A stretch of 64,000 nt of DNA from Cyclobacteriaceae bacterium. GTDB taxonomy: Bacteria > Bacteroidota > Bacteroidia > Cytophagales > Cyclobacteriaceae. The stretch lies in assembly GCA_028281285.1 (NCBI GenBank), contig JANQKF010000013.1:310001-374000 (forward strand). Reading direction: 5' to 3'. Within the stretch, counting starts at the first letter, position 1, and every line of letters starts with the position of its first letter. Shown piece after piece: positions 9,097-17,764 of the stretch. The position numbers were made by a program, and so were the translations under genes. The notes under the pieces were generated by a model. The model was not told where the DNA came from, did no database searches, and saw only the letters and a list, made by a program, of their open reading frames with translations.

Positions 9097-9115
9097 GTAT
9101 TGCTATGAATTAATT

Positions 9116-9823
9116 TTAGTTGATTCTTCTTACAGTCCCACTTCCGGAAACACTGGAGTTTACGCTGGTTGGTTTACCCATATAATAAATCTTGCCACTT
9201 CCTGAAATTCTTACGTCAAGATCACCTTCTACATTGATTGATCCTCTACCCGATCCACTCATACTAATTTGATAATCACCTGAAATCAATTTTTCAGCAA
9301 AGTATTTGCCCGATCCGGATATGGATAGTTTTGCTCTTTCTGTCTTTCCTTCCAATTCTATATTGCCTGACCCGGAAATCTTCGAACTTACATATCGGGC
9401 ATCCAGGTCCAATTCAATATCTCCGGAGCCGCTAATAGAGACACTGAAATCATCCGTCTTAATTTGATTTTGTCCTATGATGTCTCCCGAACCGCTTACG
9501 AAGGCACCTTTTAATTCCTTAACGGTGATATATGCGGTAATTCGATTTCTATCACTACTCCACCATCTCCAGCCACGATCTCTGCGATTTTTAATAACCA
9601 ATCTACCTCTTTCAACTTCAGTTTCAATCTCCGCAAGATCATCTTCATCGCCTTCGAGTATCACTTCATTCTTATCTCCTTGGGTAACATAGACCTTACC
9701 ACCCACTCTCATTTGAATTTCATCAAAGTCTCTAACGTTTCTGGTCTCCTTATTCTGACCAAATAATGCGATTTGTACCAGGAACATTAGTGTCAGTGCG
9801 GTGAAAATTCGAATCTTCCTCAT
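9116..9823 (-). CDS. head-GIN domain (DUF2807) secreted protein
   Basis: The 235-residue protein has a signal peptide (residues 1-22, ending LFGQ) and then 'RNVRDFDEIQMRVGGKVYVTQGDKNEVILEGDEDDL', the hallmark start of the DUF2807 'putative auto-transporter adhesin, head GIN' family. The rest has seven SGSG motifs at roughly regular spacing within alternating polar/hydrophobic strands, consistent with a right-handed beta-helix. Such proteins are common in Bacteroidota and presumed to be exported; their role is unknown. A terminator lies 25 bases after its stop. Confidence 0.85.
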   Translation of the reverse strand: MRKIRIFTALTLMFLVQIALFGQNKETRNVRDFDEIQMRVGGKVYVTQGDKNEVILEGDEDDLAEIETEVERGRLVIKNRRDRGWRWWSSDRNRITAYITVKELKGAFVSGSGDIIGQNQIKTDDFSVSISGSGDIELDLDARYVSSKISGSGNIELEGKTERAKLSISGSGKYFAEKLISGDYQISMSGSGRGSINVEGDLDVRISGSGKIYYMGKPTSVNSSVSGSGTVRRIN

Positions 9824-9889
9824 TTCGTTTGGTTTAATATCCGATGTAAAGACTAAATAACGCGATCAGGGTTGCATTTGACATTCAAT

Positions 9890-11248
9890 TTAAAGCAGTT
9901 TTTTTCTCATAAATCGGGAGGCGAGTAATCGGAATCGAACAAAGAGCAGAACTGCTGCTATGGAAAGGCCTACTAATAGCCCATACCAAATTCCCTCAGG
10001 CCCGATCTTCAGAATAAAACCAAAATAATAGCTCACTGGAATCCCGAGTACCCAATAGGCGATCAAGGTAATAATGGTTGGTATTCGCACATCCGACATT
10101 CCTCTCAGTGCACCAAGGCCTACTACCTGAACTCCATCAGAAAGTTGAAACAAACTCGCCACAATTATCAGACTTCCGGCAATTTCTATCACTTCTAAAT
10201 CGTCAACATAAAGTGTGGGCAGAAATTTGTTGAATGTGATAAAAACCAGTGCACAGCTCGCCATAATGATCAAAGACATGACAAAGCTGGAATAGCCTGC
10301 TCGCAACAAATTGAGACCATCACCCTTGCCAAACTGATTTCCAACCCTGACTGTCGCTGCAGCGGAAACACCAGTGGCCATCATATAACTTAGTGAAACC
10401 AAACTGATAGCTATCTGGTGAGAAGCAAGCTGTACTGCACCTAATGAGCCCATCATTACAGCAGCCACTGTAAAAGCTCCAACTTCGAACATAAACTGAA
10501 TTCCACTTGGGACCCCAATTTTAAGCATGGGTTTGATGAACGTAGCCTTGAGCTTTCTCAGATTAAATCCTGCTTGGTAGGATTTGAACCTCTTTGCTTT
10601 GAAGACAAACCAAATCATTGCCACCATCATAAAAGCTCTGGCAATTAATGTTGCCCAACCTGCCCCATTCAGCCCTAATTCCGGAAAGCCAAATTTCCCA
10701 TAAATCAAGAGGTAATTCAGCCCGATATTCAAAAGGTTAGATGCAATGGTAATAAACATGGTCTGCTTAGTTACCGACAAGCCTTCCGTGAACTGTTTGA
10801 AATTCTGGAATATCATCAACGGAATAATTGAAGTAGCTACTATCAAATAGTAAGGTTCTCCCAATTCAACCACTATTTCCGGTTGATTCATTTGATCCAG
10901 AAACAAACTCGTAAGCAGCATTCCTCCAAAAAGAACAAGCCCCGCCACTGTGCACATGATTATGCCATTCCTGAGTACACGCGTAATCGCATGATTGTCC
11001 TCCTCACCTACTGCCTGGGCAACCAAAGGAGTGATTCCGTAGGAAACCCCAATACCAAACATCAAAAACAGATGAAAAATACTCGTAGCGAAAGAAGATG
11101 CAGCTAAGGGTTCTGTACCCAATTGACCTACCATAATGCTATCCACAATACCCACCATCACATGTCCGATCTGGCTGAGCATCACGGGATAGGCCAGATT
11201 AAAGGTCTTTTTGAAATGCGATTGATATGATTGGGGGGTCAGTGTCAT
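9890..11248 (-). CDS. MATE family multidrug efflux transporter
   Basis: A 452-residue protein with twelve hydrophobic helices in two homologous halves. 'AYPVMLSQIGHVMVGIVDSIMVGQLGTEPLAASSFATSIF' is the N-terminal MATE signature, and 'GLNGAGWATLIARAFMM' and 'VVGLGALRGMSDVRIPTIITLIAYW' are the usual internal motifs. MATE proteins export cationic drugs or metabolites in exchange for H+ or Na+. The frame can be extended 11 codons upstream, but the ATG at 11246-11248 overlaps the NUDIX stop as ATGA, so coupled translation from that codon is the better reading. Confidence 0.9.
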   Translation of the reverse strand: MTLTPQSYQSHFKKTFNLAYPVMLSQIGHVMVGIVDSIMVGQLGTEPLAASSFATSIFHLFLMFGIGVSYGITPLVAQAVGEEDNHAITRVLRNGIIMCTVAGLVLFGGMLLTSLFLDQMNQPEIVVELGEPYYLIVATSIIPLMIFQNFKQFTEGLSVTKQTMFITIASNLLNIGLNYLLIYGKFGFPELGLNGAGWATLIARAFMMVAMIWFVFKAKRFKSYQAGFNLRKLKATFIKPMLKIGVPSGIQFMFEVGAFTVAAVMMGSLGAVQLASHQIAISLVSLSYMMATGVSAAATVRVGNQFGKGDGLNLLRAGYSSFVMSLIIMASCALVFITFNKFLPTLYVDDLEVIEIAGSLIIVASLFQLSDGVQVVGLGALRGMSDVRIPTIITLIAYWVLGIPVSYYFGFILKIGPEGIWYGLLVGLSIAAVLLFVRFRLLASRFMRKKLL

Positions 11249-11793
11249 AGACCGGTCATCCTGGCATATTTCAAAATACAAGCCACACTCAAACTGTCGG
11301 TGATTTTTCCATTCATTACCATATCCAATGCATCTCTAAATGGCAGTTTCCAGACCTTAATGTCTTCGGTATCATCAAATTCAGTTTCCCCTTGTGTCAG
11401 TTCAGTAGCTAAATAAGACATACCTACCTCATCCGTGACAGAATTCGAGGTATGAATCTTACACAAGAACTCTAGTTTATTTGCAATCAGTCCAGTTTCT
11501 TCCTTTAGTTCTCTTAATGCCCCTTGTTCATAGCCTTCAGGTGTAGGAACTGCACCCATGGGAATCTCCCAGCTGTACTCACCTAAAGTGTAGCGAGTTT
11601 GCCCTACCAGCCAGGTATTCATCTCCTCATCAATTGGCAGTACGCCCACAGCAAGGTTTTTGAATGACACCTTACCATATATTCCCTGACCTCCAGTTGG
11701 ATTGATCACATCGTACTCGTCAAGCCTTATCCATTGATTTTCATAGATCAGTTTACCGCTCAGAGTTGTCCAGGGATTTTCATGCTCACTCAT
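11245..11793 (-). CDS. NUDIX hydrolase, ADP-ribose pyrophosphatase-like
   Basis: The 182-residue protein carries an exact Nudix box, G-x5-E-x7-R-E-L-x-E-E-x-G-L (it starts GAVPTPEGYEQGALREL), just after 'YSWEIPMG'. The 'W-E-x-P-x-G' lead-in and the 'TSNSVTDEVGMSYLA' segment fit the ADP-ribose/GDP-mannose pyrophosphatase branch, which cleaves nucleoside diphosphate sugars to NMP and sugar phosphate. The frame extends 11 codons to a TTG at 11824-11826, but that TTG is part of a promoter-like element whose TATTTTTG lies inside the extension, so the ATG at 11793 was chosen. It overlaps the downstream MATE gene by four bases. Confidence 0.88.
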   Translation of the reverse strand: MSEHENPWTTLSGKLIYENQWIRLDEYDVINPTGGQGIYGKVSFKNLAVGVLPIDEEMNTWLVGQTRYTLGEYSWEIPMGAVPTPEGYEQGALRELKEETGLIANKLEFLCKIHTSNSVTDEVGMSYLATELTQGETEFDDTEDIKVWKLPFRDALDMVMNGKITDSLSVACILKYARMTGL

Positions 11794-11797
11794 GCGG

Positions 11798-11826
11798 CAA
11801 AAATAGCCATTCGCTTTTAGTTTCAA
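11798..11826 (-). promoter_or_regulatory. promoter of the NUDIX-MATE operon
   Basis: On the minus strand, TTG (11826-11824), an 18-base spacer and TATTTTTG (11805-11798) match the Bacteroidota promoter consensus. The box ends only four bases before the ATG at 11793, so the mRNA would be leaderless or nearly so. Confidence 0.5.
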
Positions 11827-11852
11827 CTTTTAAATGACATGTTTATGAATTG

Positions 11853-12452
11853 ATGCTGTTATCGAATTTTAGTAATGATTTAATTGAGGCAGGTTGCGAT
11901 GAGGCAGGCCGTGGACCACTGGCCGGACCAGTTGTGGCAAGCGCAGTCATTTTCTCAAATGAATACAAAAATGAGCTTTTGGACGACTCCAAAAAGCTCT
12001 CTCTCTCAAAGCGTAATATTCTTGAAGAACAAATTAAACGAGATGCAATAACCTGGGCTGTTGCAGAAGTTGAGCCAAGTGAAATCGATGAAATCAACAT
12101 CTTGAACGCCTCATTCGTAGCGATGCATAGGGCCATAGAAAAATTGGCGAAGCTTCCCGAACTTCTCTTAATTGACGGAAATAGGTTTAAGCCCTATAAA
12201 AATCTCCCATTCGAGTGCATCGTGAAGGGCGATGGCAAATATTTGTCAATTGCTGCCGCATCAATTCTGGCCAAAAACCATAGAGATCGATTAATGGAGC
12301 AAGCCGCTCTCAAGTTTCCAGGTTACGGATGGGAAAGAAATGCCGGATATCCTACCAAAGAACATCGTGAAGCTATTCAACGATTAGGCATCACACCCTT
12401 ACATCGAAAATCCTTTCGGCTTCTACCTGAGCAATTGGATTTATTCCAATAA
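11853..12452 (+). CDS. rnhB: ribonuclease HII
   Basis: A 199-residue RNase HII that cuts RNA in RNA-DNA hybrids and single ribonucleotides in DNA. The first metal-binding motif 'GCDEAGRGPLAGPVVASAV' is near residue 15 and gives the catalytic Asp-Glu pair. 'LLIDGNRF' supplies the next Asp, and 'GDGKYLSIAAASILAKNHRDRLM' is the usual type 2 helix with the last acidic residue just before it. The ATG at 11853 was chosen over a TTG immediately before it. The gene is divergent from the NUDIX gene with about 60 bases between starts. Confidence 0.94.
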   Translation: MLLSNFSNDLIEAGCDEAGRGPLAGPVVASAVIFSNEYKNELLDDSKKLSLSKRNILEEQIKRDAITWAVAEVEPSEIDEINILNASFVAMHRAIEKLAKLPELLLIDGNRFKPYKNLPFECIVKGDGKYLSIAAASILAKNHRDRLMEQAALKFPGYGWERNAGYPTKEHREAIQRLGITPLHRKSFRLLPEQLDLFQ

Positions 12453-12472
12453 AAAAGGGTGCCATAGCACCC
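12451..12472 (-). terminator. terminator for the minus-strand FtsX-like permease gene
   Basis: The stem GGGTGC (12457-12462) / GCACCC (12467-12472) with a 4-base loop is followed on the minus strand by TTTTTT. It lies 24 bases past the permease stop and directly abuts the rnhB stop. The plus-strand side has an A run instead, so it is oriented for the permease. Confidence 0.7.
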
Positions 12473-12495
12473 AAAAACATATTATCACATTCTTA

Positions 12496-14877
12496 TTATT
12501 CGTATCTCAATGAATCTACTGGATTTCTCTTTGCGGCTCTCAACACTTTTCCTGAAATGGTTAAGAATGACATAAAGAGAATCAAAAATACTGGAATCAA
12601 AATCGTGATTGCGTTAACGCTCATATGATAGGTCCAAATACTTCCCATAAGTACGCCCGTCAGCATATATGCGGCAGCTGATCCTAACACAGCACCTACA
12701 CCAACTATAATTAGAAAAGGGCGGTTAATCAAGGTAGCAATTTTAGGAATTGAAGCCCCTAGCACCTTTCTAACCCCAATTTCTTTCATCCTGCTCAAAA
12801 TATTAATCGTGACAAGAGTAAAGAGTCCGACAATTGATAAGATCACAGCGATCACGGAAAGGAACATGAAAATGGCTACAATATTCTTATTTACTTCACG
12901 AGTACCGCCAAGAACGTTTTGATTATGATCCAAAACATTTTCGGGTCTGTCTGTTATTAATTTTGCCCAAGTCGCCTCCAAAAACTCATTGGTAGCAGAC
13001 ACTTGATTTTCGCTTGTCTTCACGAGCAACATATTCGCTTCGTCATCATTTCTCAAACGCACCATGGTCGGCTGAATTGGTGCTTCAACCCCATAAGTCA
13101 TTACATTCTTAAACATACCCACTATCTGGTAGCGAATCGTATCATAGAGAATCAACTCTTTGCCCACAGGGTCCTGCCAGCCAAAACGCTCCGCAGTCTT
13201 TTCATTAACCAACACATTTGACTGACGGTCAATTTCTCTATTGGCTTCGTTGAAACTACGACCGCTAATAACGCGCATTCCTGCCGCTTCAAAATATCCC
13301 ATACCAATATCCATCACTGAAAGCTCATTCTCCTGGCCTTCACTTTTGAATGGAGCCGAGCCCATTCCCCAGCCAATGTGACTTCGAGTGGCTGCCGTGG
13401 TCGTAATAAGTGGATTCTGCTCAATCTCAGCCCTAAATCGCTGAACCTCTGAGGCATCATTCATTGGAACTATGAATAAGCCTTCCTTGTCATAGCCTTG
13501 ATCTATTCCTTCTTGAAATGCTGCATTTTGAATAAATGCATATCCTGAAATCAGTGCCAGAATTGAAATCATGAACTGAAAGCCCAATAAGATTTTGGAA
13601 AGAATACTCGAACTCCCCAATCTAAGTGTGCCCCTCAGAATTGCCACTGGTCTGAACTTACTCACGAATAAAGCAGGATATCCTCCTGCAAGAAGGGCGG
13701 TACCCAACAAGACAAGCAATAAGAAAATGACTAATGCGGGATTCTCGAGCAGTGTCATCGAAACGGTCATGTTAGGCCACATATCGCTGTATTTTGGCAC
13801 TAGCCAGTTTGCAAACAGTAGCCCTGCCACTAATGCGAGGAAACACAACAGAAGATTCTCACCAAAAAATTGAAACATCATTTGTGCCCGGCTTCCACCC
13901 ACAGTCTTACGAATACCAATTTCTTTCAATCGCTTGTTTGACATCGCAATGGCTGTGTTGGTAAAATTAAAACAAGCCAAGAGGAGAATCAGAATAGCCA
14001 TAATATTCGGAGCCAAAATATGTGCCGGGTGAAGTGTCTCCCCGCCTAAATTTGTTCCATTCAAGTCCCTTTGATTAAAGGGAACTTCATCCATTGTTTG
14101 AATCCAGAAGCTATGAAGCAAAAAATCTTTCCTAACATCATTCTGTGCAGCAACATATTTCTTTAAGATCTCCGGAGCGTTATAAGCAACTTCAGGGTTA
14201 TCAGTTTGGATAAAAATCCCATCGATAAAACGAGACCAGTCCCCTTTTTCAACTTGGAAAGTCCGATAGAAATTTTCGAAATGCGCTAATAGCTGAAACT
14301 GCAAAGAACTCTTTAGCCCCACATCTTCAAAAACTCCACCGACATTCAAAAACACGTTATCCCCTTCCGAATTCACTATTTCCACTGTTTCACCCACTGC
14401 ATTGGACTTTCCAAAAAGCGATATTGCCGTTCTCTCAGAAATCAGAACCTGTGATAATTCCTTAAATGCATTTTTATCTCCATGGATGACCGGAAAAGTA
14501 AACATCTCTAGAAAGTCATCATCTACAAAGGCCAATTGACGGTTAAAAATGTTTGTATTCTTTTTTATTGTAACTCCTGCTCTTTCAAATCTCGTATAGG
14601 CTTTTATCGAAGGAAGATCTTCTTTTAATGAAGCTGCAGCTGCCATTGGAACCATACCATATGGAATGGTACTACCTTGATATTCCCTACGCATAGATAT
14701 TTCATAGAGCTCATCATAATTTTCATGCTGCTCATCGAATGAGGTTGCGAAATCATAATTGAGATAGGCGACTATACAGCACGCCAATGCCATCCCAAGC
14801 CCTATTATGTTGATGAATACAAAAAGCTTGCTCTTAAGTAAGCTTCTTAGGGTTACTTTGAGGAAATTCTTAAACAT
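12496..14877 (-). CDS. FtsX-like ABC transporter permease, two-domain MacB type
   Basis: The 793-residue protein starts with 'MFKNFLKVTLRSLLKSKLFVFINIIGLGMALAC', a cytoplasmic amphipathic helix and first membrane span. A periplasmic MacB-PCD-like domain follows (about 45-280), then three spans with 'AIAMSNKRLKEIGIRKTVGGSRAQM', the FtsX coupling helix. A second copy of the whole unit ends with 'RMKEIGVRKVLGASIPKIA' and a final 'AKRNPVDSLRYE'. Bacteroidota encode many such double-length permeases, which pair with LolD/MacB-type ATPases and move or sense envelope substrates. No ATPase is adjacent; the nearest in the window is at 2956. It is a distant paralog of the gene at 27300. Confidence 0.9.
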   Translation of the reverse strand: MFKNFLKVTLRSLLKSKLFVFINIIGLGMALACCIVAYLNYDFATSFDEQHENYDELYEISMRREYQGSTIPYGMVPMAAAASLKEDLPSIKAYTRFERAGVTIKKNTNIFNRQLAFVDDDFLEMFTFPVIHGDKNAFKELSQVLISERTAISLFGKSNAVGETVEIVNSEGDNVFLNVGGVFEDVGLKSSLQFQLLAHFENFYRTFQVEKGDWSRFIDGIFIQTDNPEVAYNAPEILKKYVAAQNDVRKDFLLHSFWIQTMDEVPFNQRDLNGTNLGGETLHPAHILAPNIMAILILLLACFNFTNTAIAMSNKRLKEIGIRKTVGGSRAQMMFQFFGENLLLCFLALVAGLLFANWLVPKYSDMWPNMTVSMTLLENPALVIFLLLVLLGTALLAGGYPALFVSKFRPVAILRGTLRLGSSSILSKILLGFQFMISILALISGYAFIQNAAFQEGIDQGYDKEGLFIVPMNDASEVQRFRAEIEQNPLITTTAATRSHIGWGMGSAPFKSEGQENELSVMDIGMGYFEAAGMRVISGRSFNEANREIDRQSNVLVNEKTAERFGWQDPVGKELILYDTIRYQIVGMFKNVMTYGVEAPIQPTMVRLRNDDEANMLLVKTSENQVSATNEFLEATWAKLITDRPENVLDHNQNVLGGTREVNKNIVAIFMFLSVIAVILSIVGLFTLVTINILSRMKEIGVRKVLGASIPKIATLINRPFLIIVGVGAVLGSAAAYMLTGVLMGSIWTYHMSVNAITILIPVFLILFMSFLTISGKVLRAAKRNPVDSLRYE

Positions 14878-15068
14878 TGTTTTGACCTTTAGTTTGAGTT
14901 AGTGACTTAATGACGCAAAGGAAGCGAATGTTGGTTACAAACACAGGGCTTTCCGTCATCAGGTTGTGATTTGCCTATTAGATGTGCATTGACGCCACAA
15001 GGTTGCACTAAAATTACGCCCTTGATTCAATCCGATTTCGCTCGTCTCAAACTTTAGCTAGAATTTGC

Positions 15069-15097
15069 TTGAAAATCTCATCCAATGGTTAGTTTTG
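15069..15097 (+). promoter_or_regulatory. promoter of gcvT-comB
   Basis: TTG (15069-15071), an 18-base spacer and TAGTTTTG (15090-15097) match the Bacteroidota consensus. The transcript would start about 15 bases before the ATG at 15119, which supports that start over the upstream in-frame codon at 15065. No glycine riboswitch was recognised in the 241 bases before gcvT. Confidence 0.55.
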
Positions 15098-15118
15098 TCA
15101 ACGATTAACTCAACACTC

Positions 15119-16207
15119 ATGGAATTGAAGAAAGTAGCCCTTAATGACATCCACGAAGGACTTGGAGCCAAGATGGTTCCATTTGCCGGATACAACATGC
15201 CTGTTCGGTATTCATCTGATAAGGAAGAGCACCATGCCGTAAGAAATGGTGTTGGTGTATTTGATGTGTCACACATGGGTGAATTTGTACTTGAAGGCCC
15301 GGATGCTCTCGATCTAATTCAACGAGTGACCAGCAATGACGCTTCTAAATTGGTAGACGGACAAGCACAGTATTCATGCCTGCCGAATGAAGATGGTGGT
15401 ATTGTGGACGATCTGTTGGTCTATCGCTTCAATGAAACAAAATACATGTTGGTGGTAAACGCATCCAACATTGACAAGGATTGGGACTGGATTTCAAAAT
15501 ATAACACCAAGGGTGTGACAATGAAAAATGTCTCTGATTCTCATTCCCTATTTGCTGTGCAGGGACCAAAAGCGGTAGAAGCACTCCAGTCATTGACCTC
15601 GGTAAACCTCTCTGAGATCAAGTTCTACACATTCGTTGTAGGGCCATTTGCCGGAGTTGATTTTGTGATTATTTCTGCAACCGGATATACCGGAGCAGGA
15701 GGCTTTGAAATCTATGTGGCTAATGAACACGCGGAAAAAGTCTGGAATGCCATTTTCGAAGCAGGAAAGGGTTTTGATATCAAACCAATTGGACTTGGTG
15801 CACGGGATACTTTACGACTAGAAATGGGGTATTGTCTATATGGAAATGATATTGATGATACCACCTCTCCACTTGAAGCCGGATTAGGTTGGGTGACTAA
15901 GTTCACCAAGGAGTTCACAAATTCAGAGAACCTTCTAAAACAAAAAGAAGAAGGGGTTAAAAGAAGGCTTATTGGTTTCAAAATGATCGACAAGGGTTTT
16001 CCTCGAAGCCATTACGAAATACAAGACCTTGATGGTAACCAAATTGGTGAAGTCACTTCTGGTACCTTGGCTCCATCGCTTGGGTATGGTGTTGGTTTAG
16101 GCTATGTTACCAAAGAAAACGCCAAGGCAGGAACGGAAATCCAAATTGCGGTAAGAAATAGAACCCTCAAAGCAGAAGTCGTGAAGCTCCCCTTTTACAA
16201 AGGATGA
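15119..16207 (+). CDS. gcvT: glycine cleavage system T protein (aminomethyltransferase)
   Basis: A 362-residue T protein that transfers the methylene group from the aminomethyl-lipoyl H protein to tetrahydrofolate. It starts [20 protein letters not shown] and has the family signatures '[36 protein letters not shown]', the catalytic Asp in '[11 protein letters not shown]', '[13 protein letters not shown]' and '[22 protein letters not shown]'. The C-terminal '[19 protein letters not shown]' barrel is complete. An open frame runs to 15065, but the conserved N-terminus and a promoter element both favour 15119. The stop overlaps comB by four bases (ATGA). No gcvH or gcvP is in the window. Confidence 0.94.
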   Translation: MELKKVALNDIHEGLGAKMVPFAGYNMPVRYSSDKEEHHAVRNGVGVFDVSHMGEFVLEGPDALDLIQRVTSNDASKLVDGQAQYSCLPNEDGGIVDDLLVYRFNETKYMLVVNASNIDKDWDWISKYNTKGVTMKNVSDSHSLFAVQGPKAVEALQSLTSVNLSEIKFYTFVVGPFAGVDFVIISATGYTGAGGFEIYVANEHAEKVWNAIFEAGKGFDIKPIGLGARDTLRLEMGYCLYGNDIDDTTSPLEAGLGWVTKFTKEFTNSENLLKQKEEGVKRRLIGFKMIDKGFPRSHYEIQDLDGNQIGEVTSGTLAPSLGYGVGLGYVTKENAKAGTEIQIAVRNRTLKAEVVKLPFYKG

Positions 16208-16911
16208 AGAAAATAGACGTTTGCTATTCTCCTGAACTCATCAATCAATTCGATCTGACTGATCGATGTATAGTTGTTATTGATATTTTAAGGGCCACTT
16301 CCTGTATGGTGGCCGGTCTTGGTTCCGGGGTAGAAAGTATAACTCCGGTAGCCACGGTGGAAGAGTGCGAAGCTCTTGGAACGCAAGGTTATGTCATGGC
16401 CGGTGAGCGTGGTGGACAAAAATTACCTCAATTCGACATTGGCAATTCTCCATTTGACTATATGAAACGAGAGTTTAGAGGGAAAAGAATTGCTGCCACC
16501 ACCACCAATGGTACCCGGTGCATAGAGCTTTCCAAAGGCGGTTCAGAAATAGTGATTGGAGCGTTTTTGAATCTTTCCGCTGTGGTTAATCATTTAAAGG
16601 ATCAGTCCCGAAATGTGCTTCTCTTTTGCGCTGGTTGGAAGGGAAGGTTCAATCTGGAAGACAGTCTTTTTGCCGGGGCAGTGTGTTATTCCTTGCGAAA
16701 TGATTTTGAACTGGAAAGTGATGCGGCCATAGGCGCTCTGGCAATGTATAATTCAATGAAAGTGGATATAACAGCTGCCATTTCCAATTCGGATCACGCA
16801 AAACGACTTGGCCGTTTTGGTATTCAAAAAGATATCCAATACTGTTCTAGAATTGATGAATTTGAGACTATTCCAACACTCGTGAGTGACCGGTTGGTTA
16901 TCAACTCCTAA
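16204..16911 (+). CDS. comB: 2-phosphosulfolactate phosphatase family protein (ComB)
   Basis: The 235-residue protein fits the ComB family: '[33 protein letters not shown]', '[21 protein letters not shown]' and '[10 protein letters not shown]' are all typical. ComB removes phosphate from 2-phosphosulfolactate, a step known from coenzyme M synthesis in archaea and sulfolactate formation in bacteria. No comA or comC is next to it, so the physiological substrate here is open; a link to sulfonolipids of gliding Bacteroidota is possible but not shown. It overlaps gcvT by four bases and the convergent mazG-like gene by four. Confidence 0.85.
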   Translation: MKKIDVCYSPELINQFDLTDRCIVVIDILRATSCMVAGLGSGVESITPVATVEECEALGTQGYVMAGERGGQKLPQFDIGNSPFDYMKREFRGKRIAATTTNGTRCIELSKGGSEIVIGAFLNLSAVVNHLKDQSRNVLLFCAGWKGRFNLEDSLFAGAVCYSLRNDFELESDAAIGALAMYNSMKVDITAAISNSDHAKRLGRFGIQKDIQYCSRIDEFETIPTLVSDRLVINS

Positions 16912-17249
16912 CTTAATTTCTGGTTGTTCTTATGCCTCTCTTTGTCTCGAGAAGTTTTTCGTTCCATTCTTCGTTCCCATGCAGCCTGTAAGTCAACACC
17001 CGTTTGATTGGCAAGGCAAACCACGACAAAAAGGACATCTGCTAGTTCCTCACCCAGATCTTTTTCCTTGTCGGATGGTTTTTCGGATTGCTCACCATAT
17101 CTACGGGCAATGATTCGAGCTACCTCACCTACTTCTTCAGTGAGTTGGGCCATATTCGTAAGTTCATTAAAGTATCGAACTCCAAACTCGTTGATCCAAT
17201 CATCTACTTCGAGTTGAACTGCCCTAAGGCCTTTTGTTTCATCACTCAT
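16908..17249 (-). CDS. MazG-like nucleotide pyrophosphohydrolase
   Basis: The 113-residue protein is a single MazG-type helical domain. The Mg-binding pattern is visible as 'LTEEVGEVARII' (E-E-x-x-E) near residue 36 and 'DLGEELADVLFVVVCLANQTGVDL' (E-x-x-D) near 64. Proteins of this size hydrolyse (d)NTPs to NMP and pyrophosphate, often for house-cleaning. It lies directly behind dtd, three bases after that gene's stop, and converges on comB with overlapping stop codons. Confidence 0.88.
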   Translation of the reverse strand: MSDETKGLRAVQLEVDDWINEFGVRYFNELTNMAQLTEEVGEVARIIARRYGEQSEKPSDKEKDLGEELADVLFVVVCLANQTGVDLQAAWERRMERKTSRDKERHKNNQKLS

Positions 17250-17252
17250 GAT

Positions 17253-17705
17253 CTATTTTTTATCTTTTGTATCAATGATTATTGTGACCGGCCCATCATT
17301 GACCAATGCTACCTGCATATCGGCTCCAAATTCACCCGATTGCACCCGTTTACTTATATCAACTGAAAGTTGCTCAATGAATTTCTCGTACAACGGGATA
17401 GCGGTTTCAGGGCGTGCTGCCTTGATATACGAAGGGCGGTTTCCTTTCTTTGTACTGGCATGAAGTGTAAACTGACTTATAACCAGTGCCTCACCTTCTA
17501 TATCGATTAAACTTCTGTTCATAACCCCATTGTCATCCGGAAATATTCTTAGTTGACTGATTTTCCTACTTAACCACTCCACATCGTCTTCAGCATCTGC
17601 TTCTTCAATACCCAAAAGGATCATTACTCCTGTTTGAATAGAAGACTTTATCGCATTTTCAATGGAAACAGAAGATTCAGATACTCTTTGTATTACAGCG
17701 ATCAT
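17253..17705 (-). CDS. dtd: D-aminoacyl-tRNA deacylase
   Basis: A 150-residue enzyme that removes D-amino acids (and glycine) mischarged on tRNA. It begins 'MIAVIQRVSESSVSIEN' and has both active-site motifs: 'LVISQFTLHASTKKGNRPSY' near residue 75 (SQFTL) and 'ALVNDGPVTIIIDT' near 132, which is the cross-subunit Gly-cisPro motif (N-x-G-P-V-T). Length and order are standard. It precedes the mazG-like gene in an apparent two-gene quality-control operon. Confidence 0.95.
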   Translation of the reverse strand: MIAVIQRVSESSVSIENAIKSSIQTGVMILLGIEEADAEDDVEWLSRKISQLRIFPDDNGVMNRSLIDIEGEALVISQFTLHASTKKGNRPSYIKAARPETAIPLYEKFIEQLSVDISKRVQSGEFGADMQVALVNDGPVTIIIDTKDKK

Positions 17706-17764
17706 AGGCCGTAAAAAACCTCATTATTAATTTATGATTCAAGTTAATTGTATAAATTCAATTC

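Noticed and set aside
14878-15118. A glycine riboswitch before gcvT.
   Set aside because: No conserved glycine aptamer core was recognised; only a promoter-like element supporting the start at 15119 is seen.
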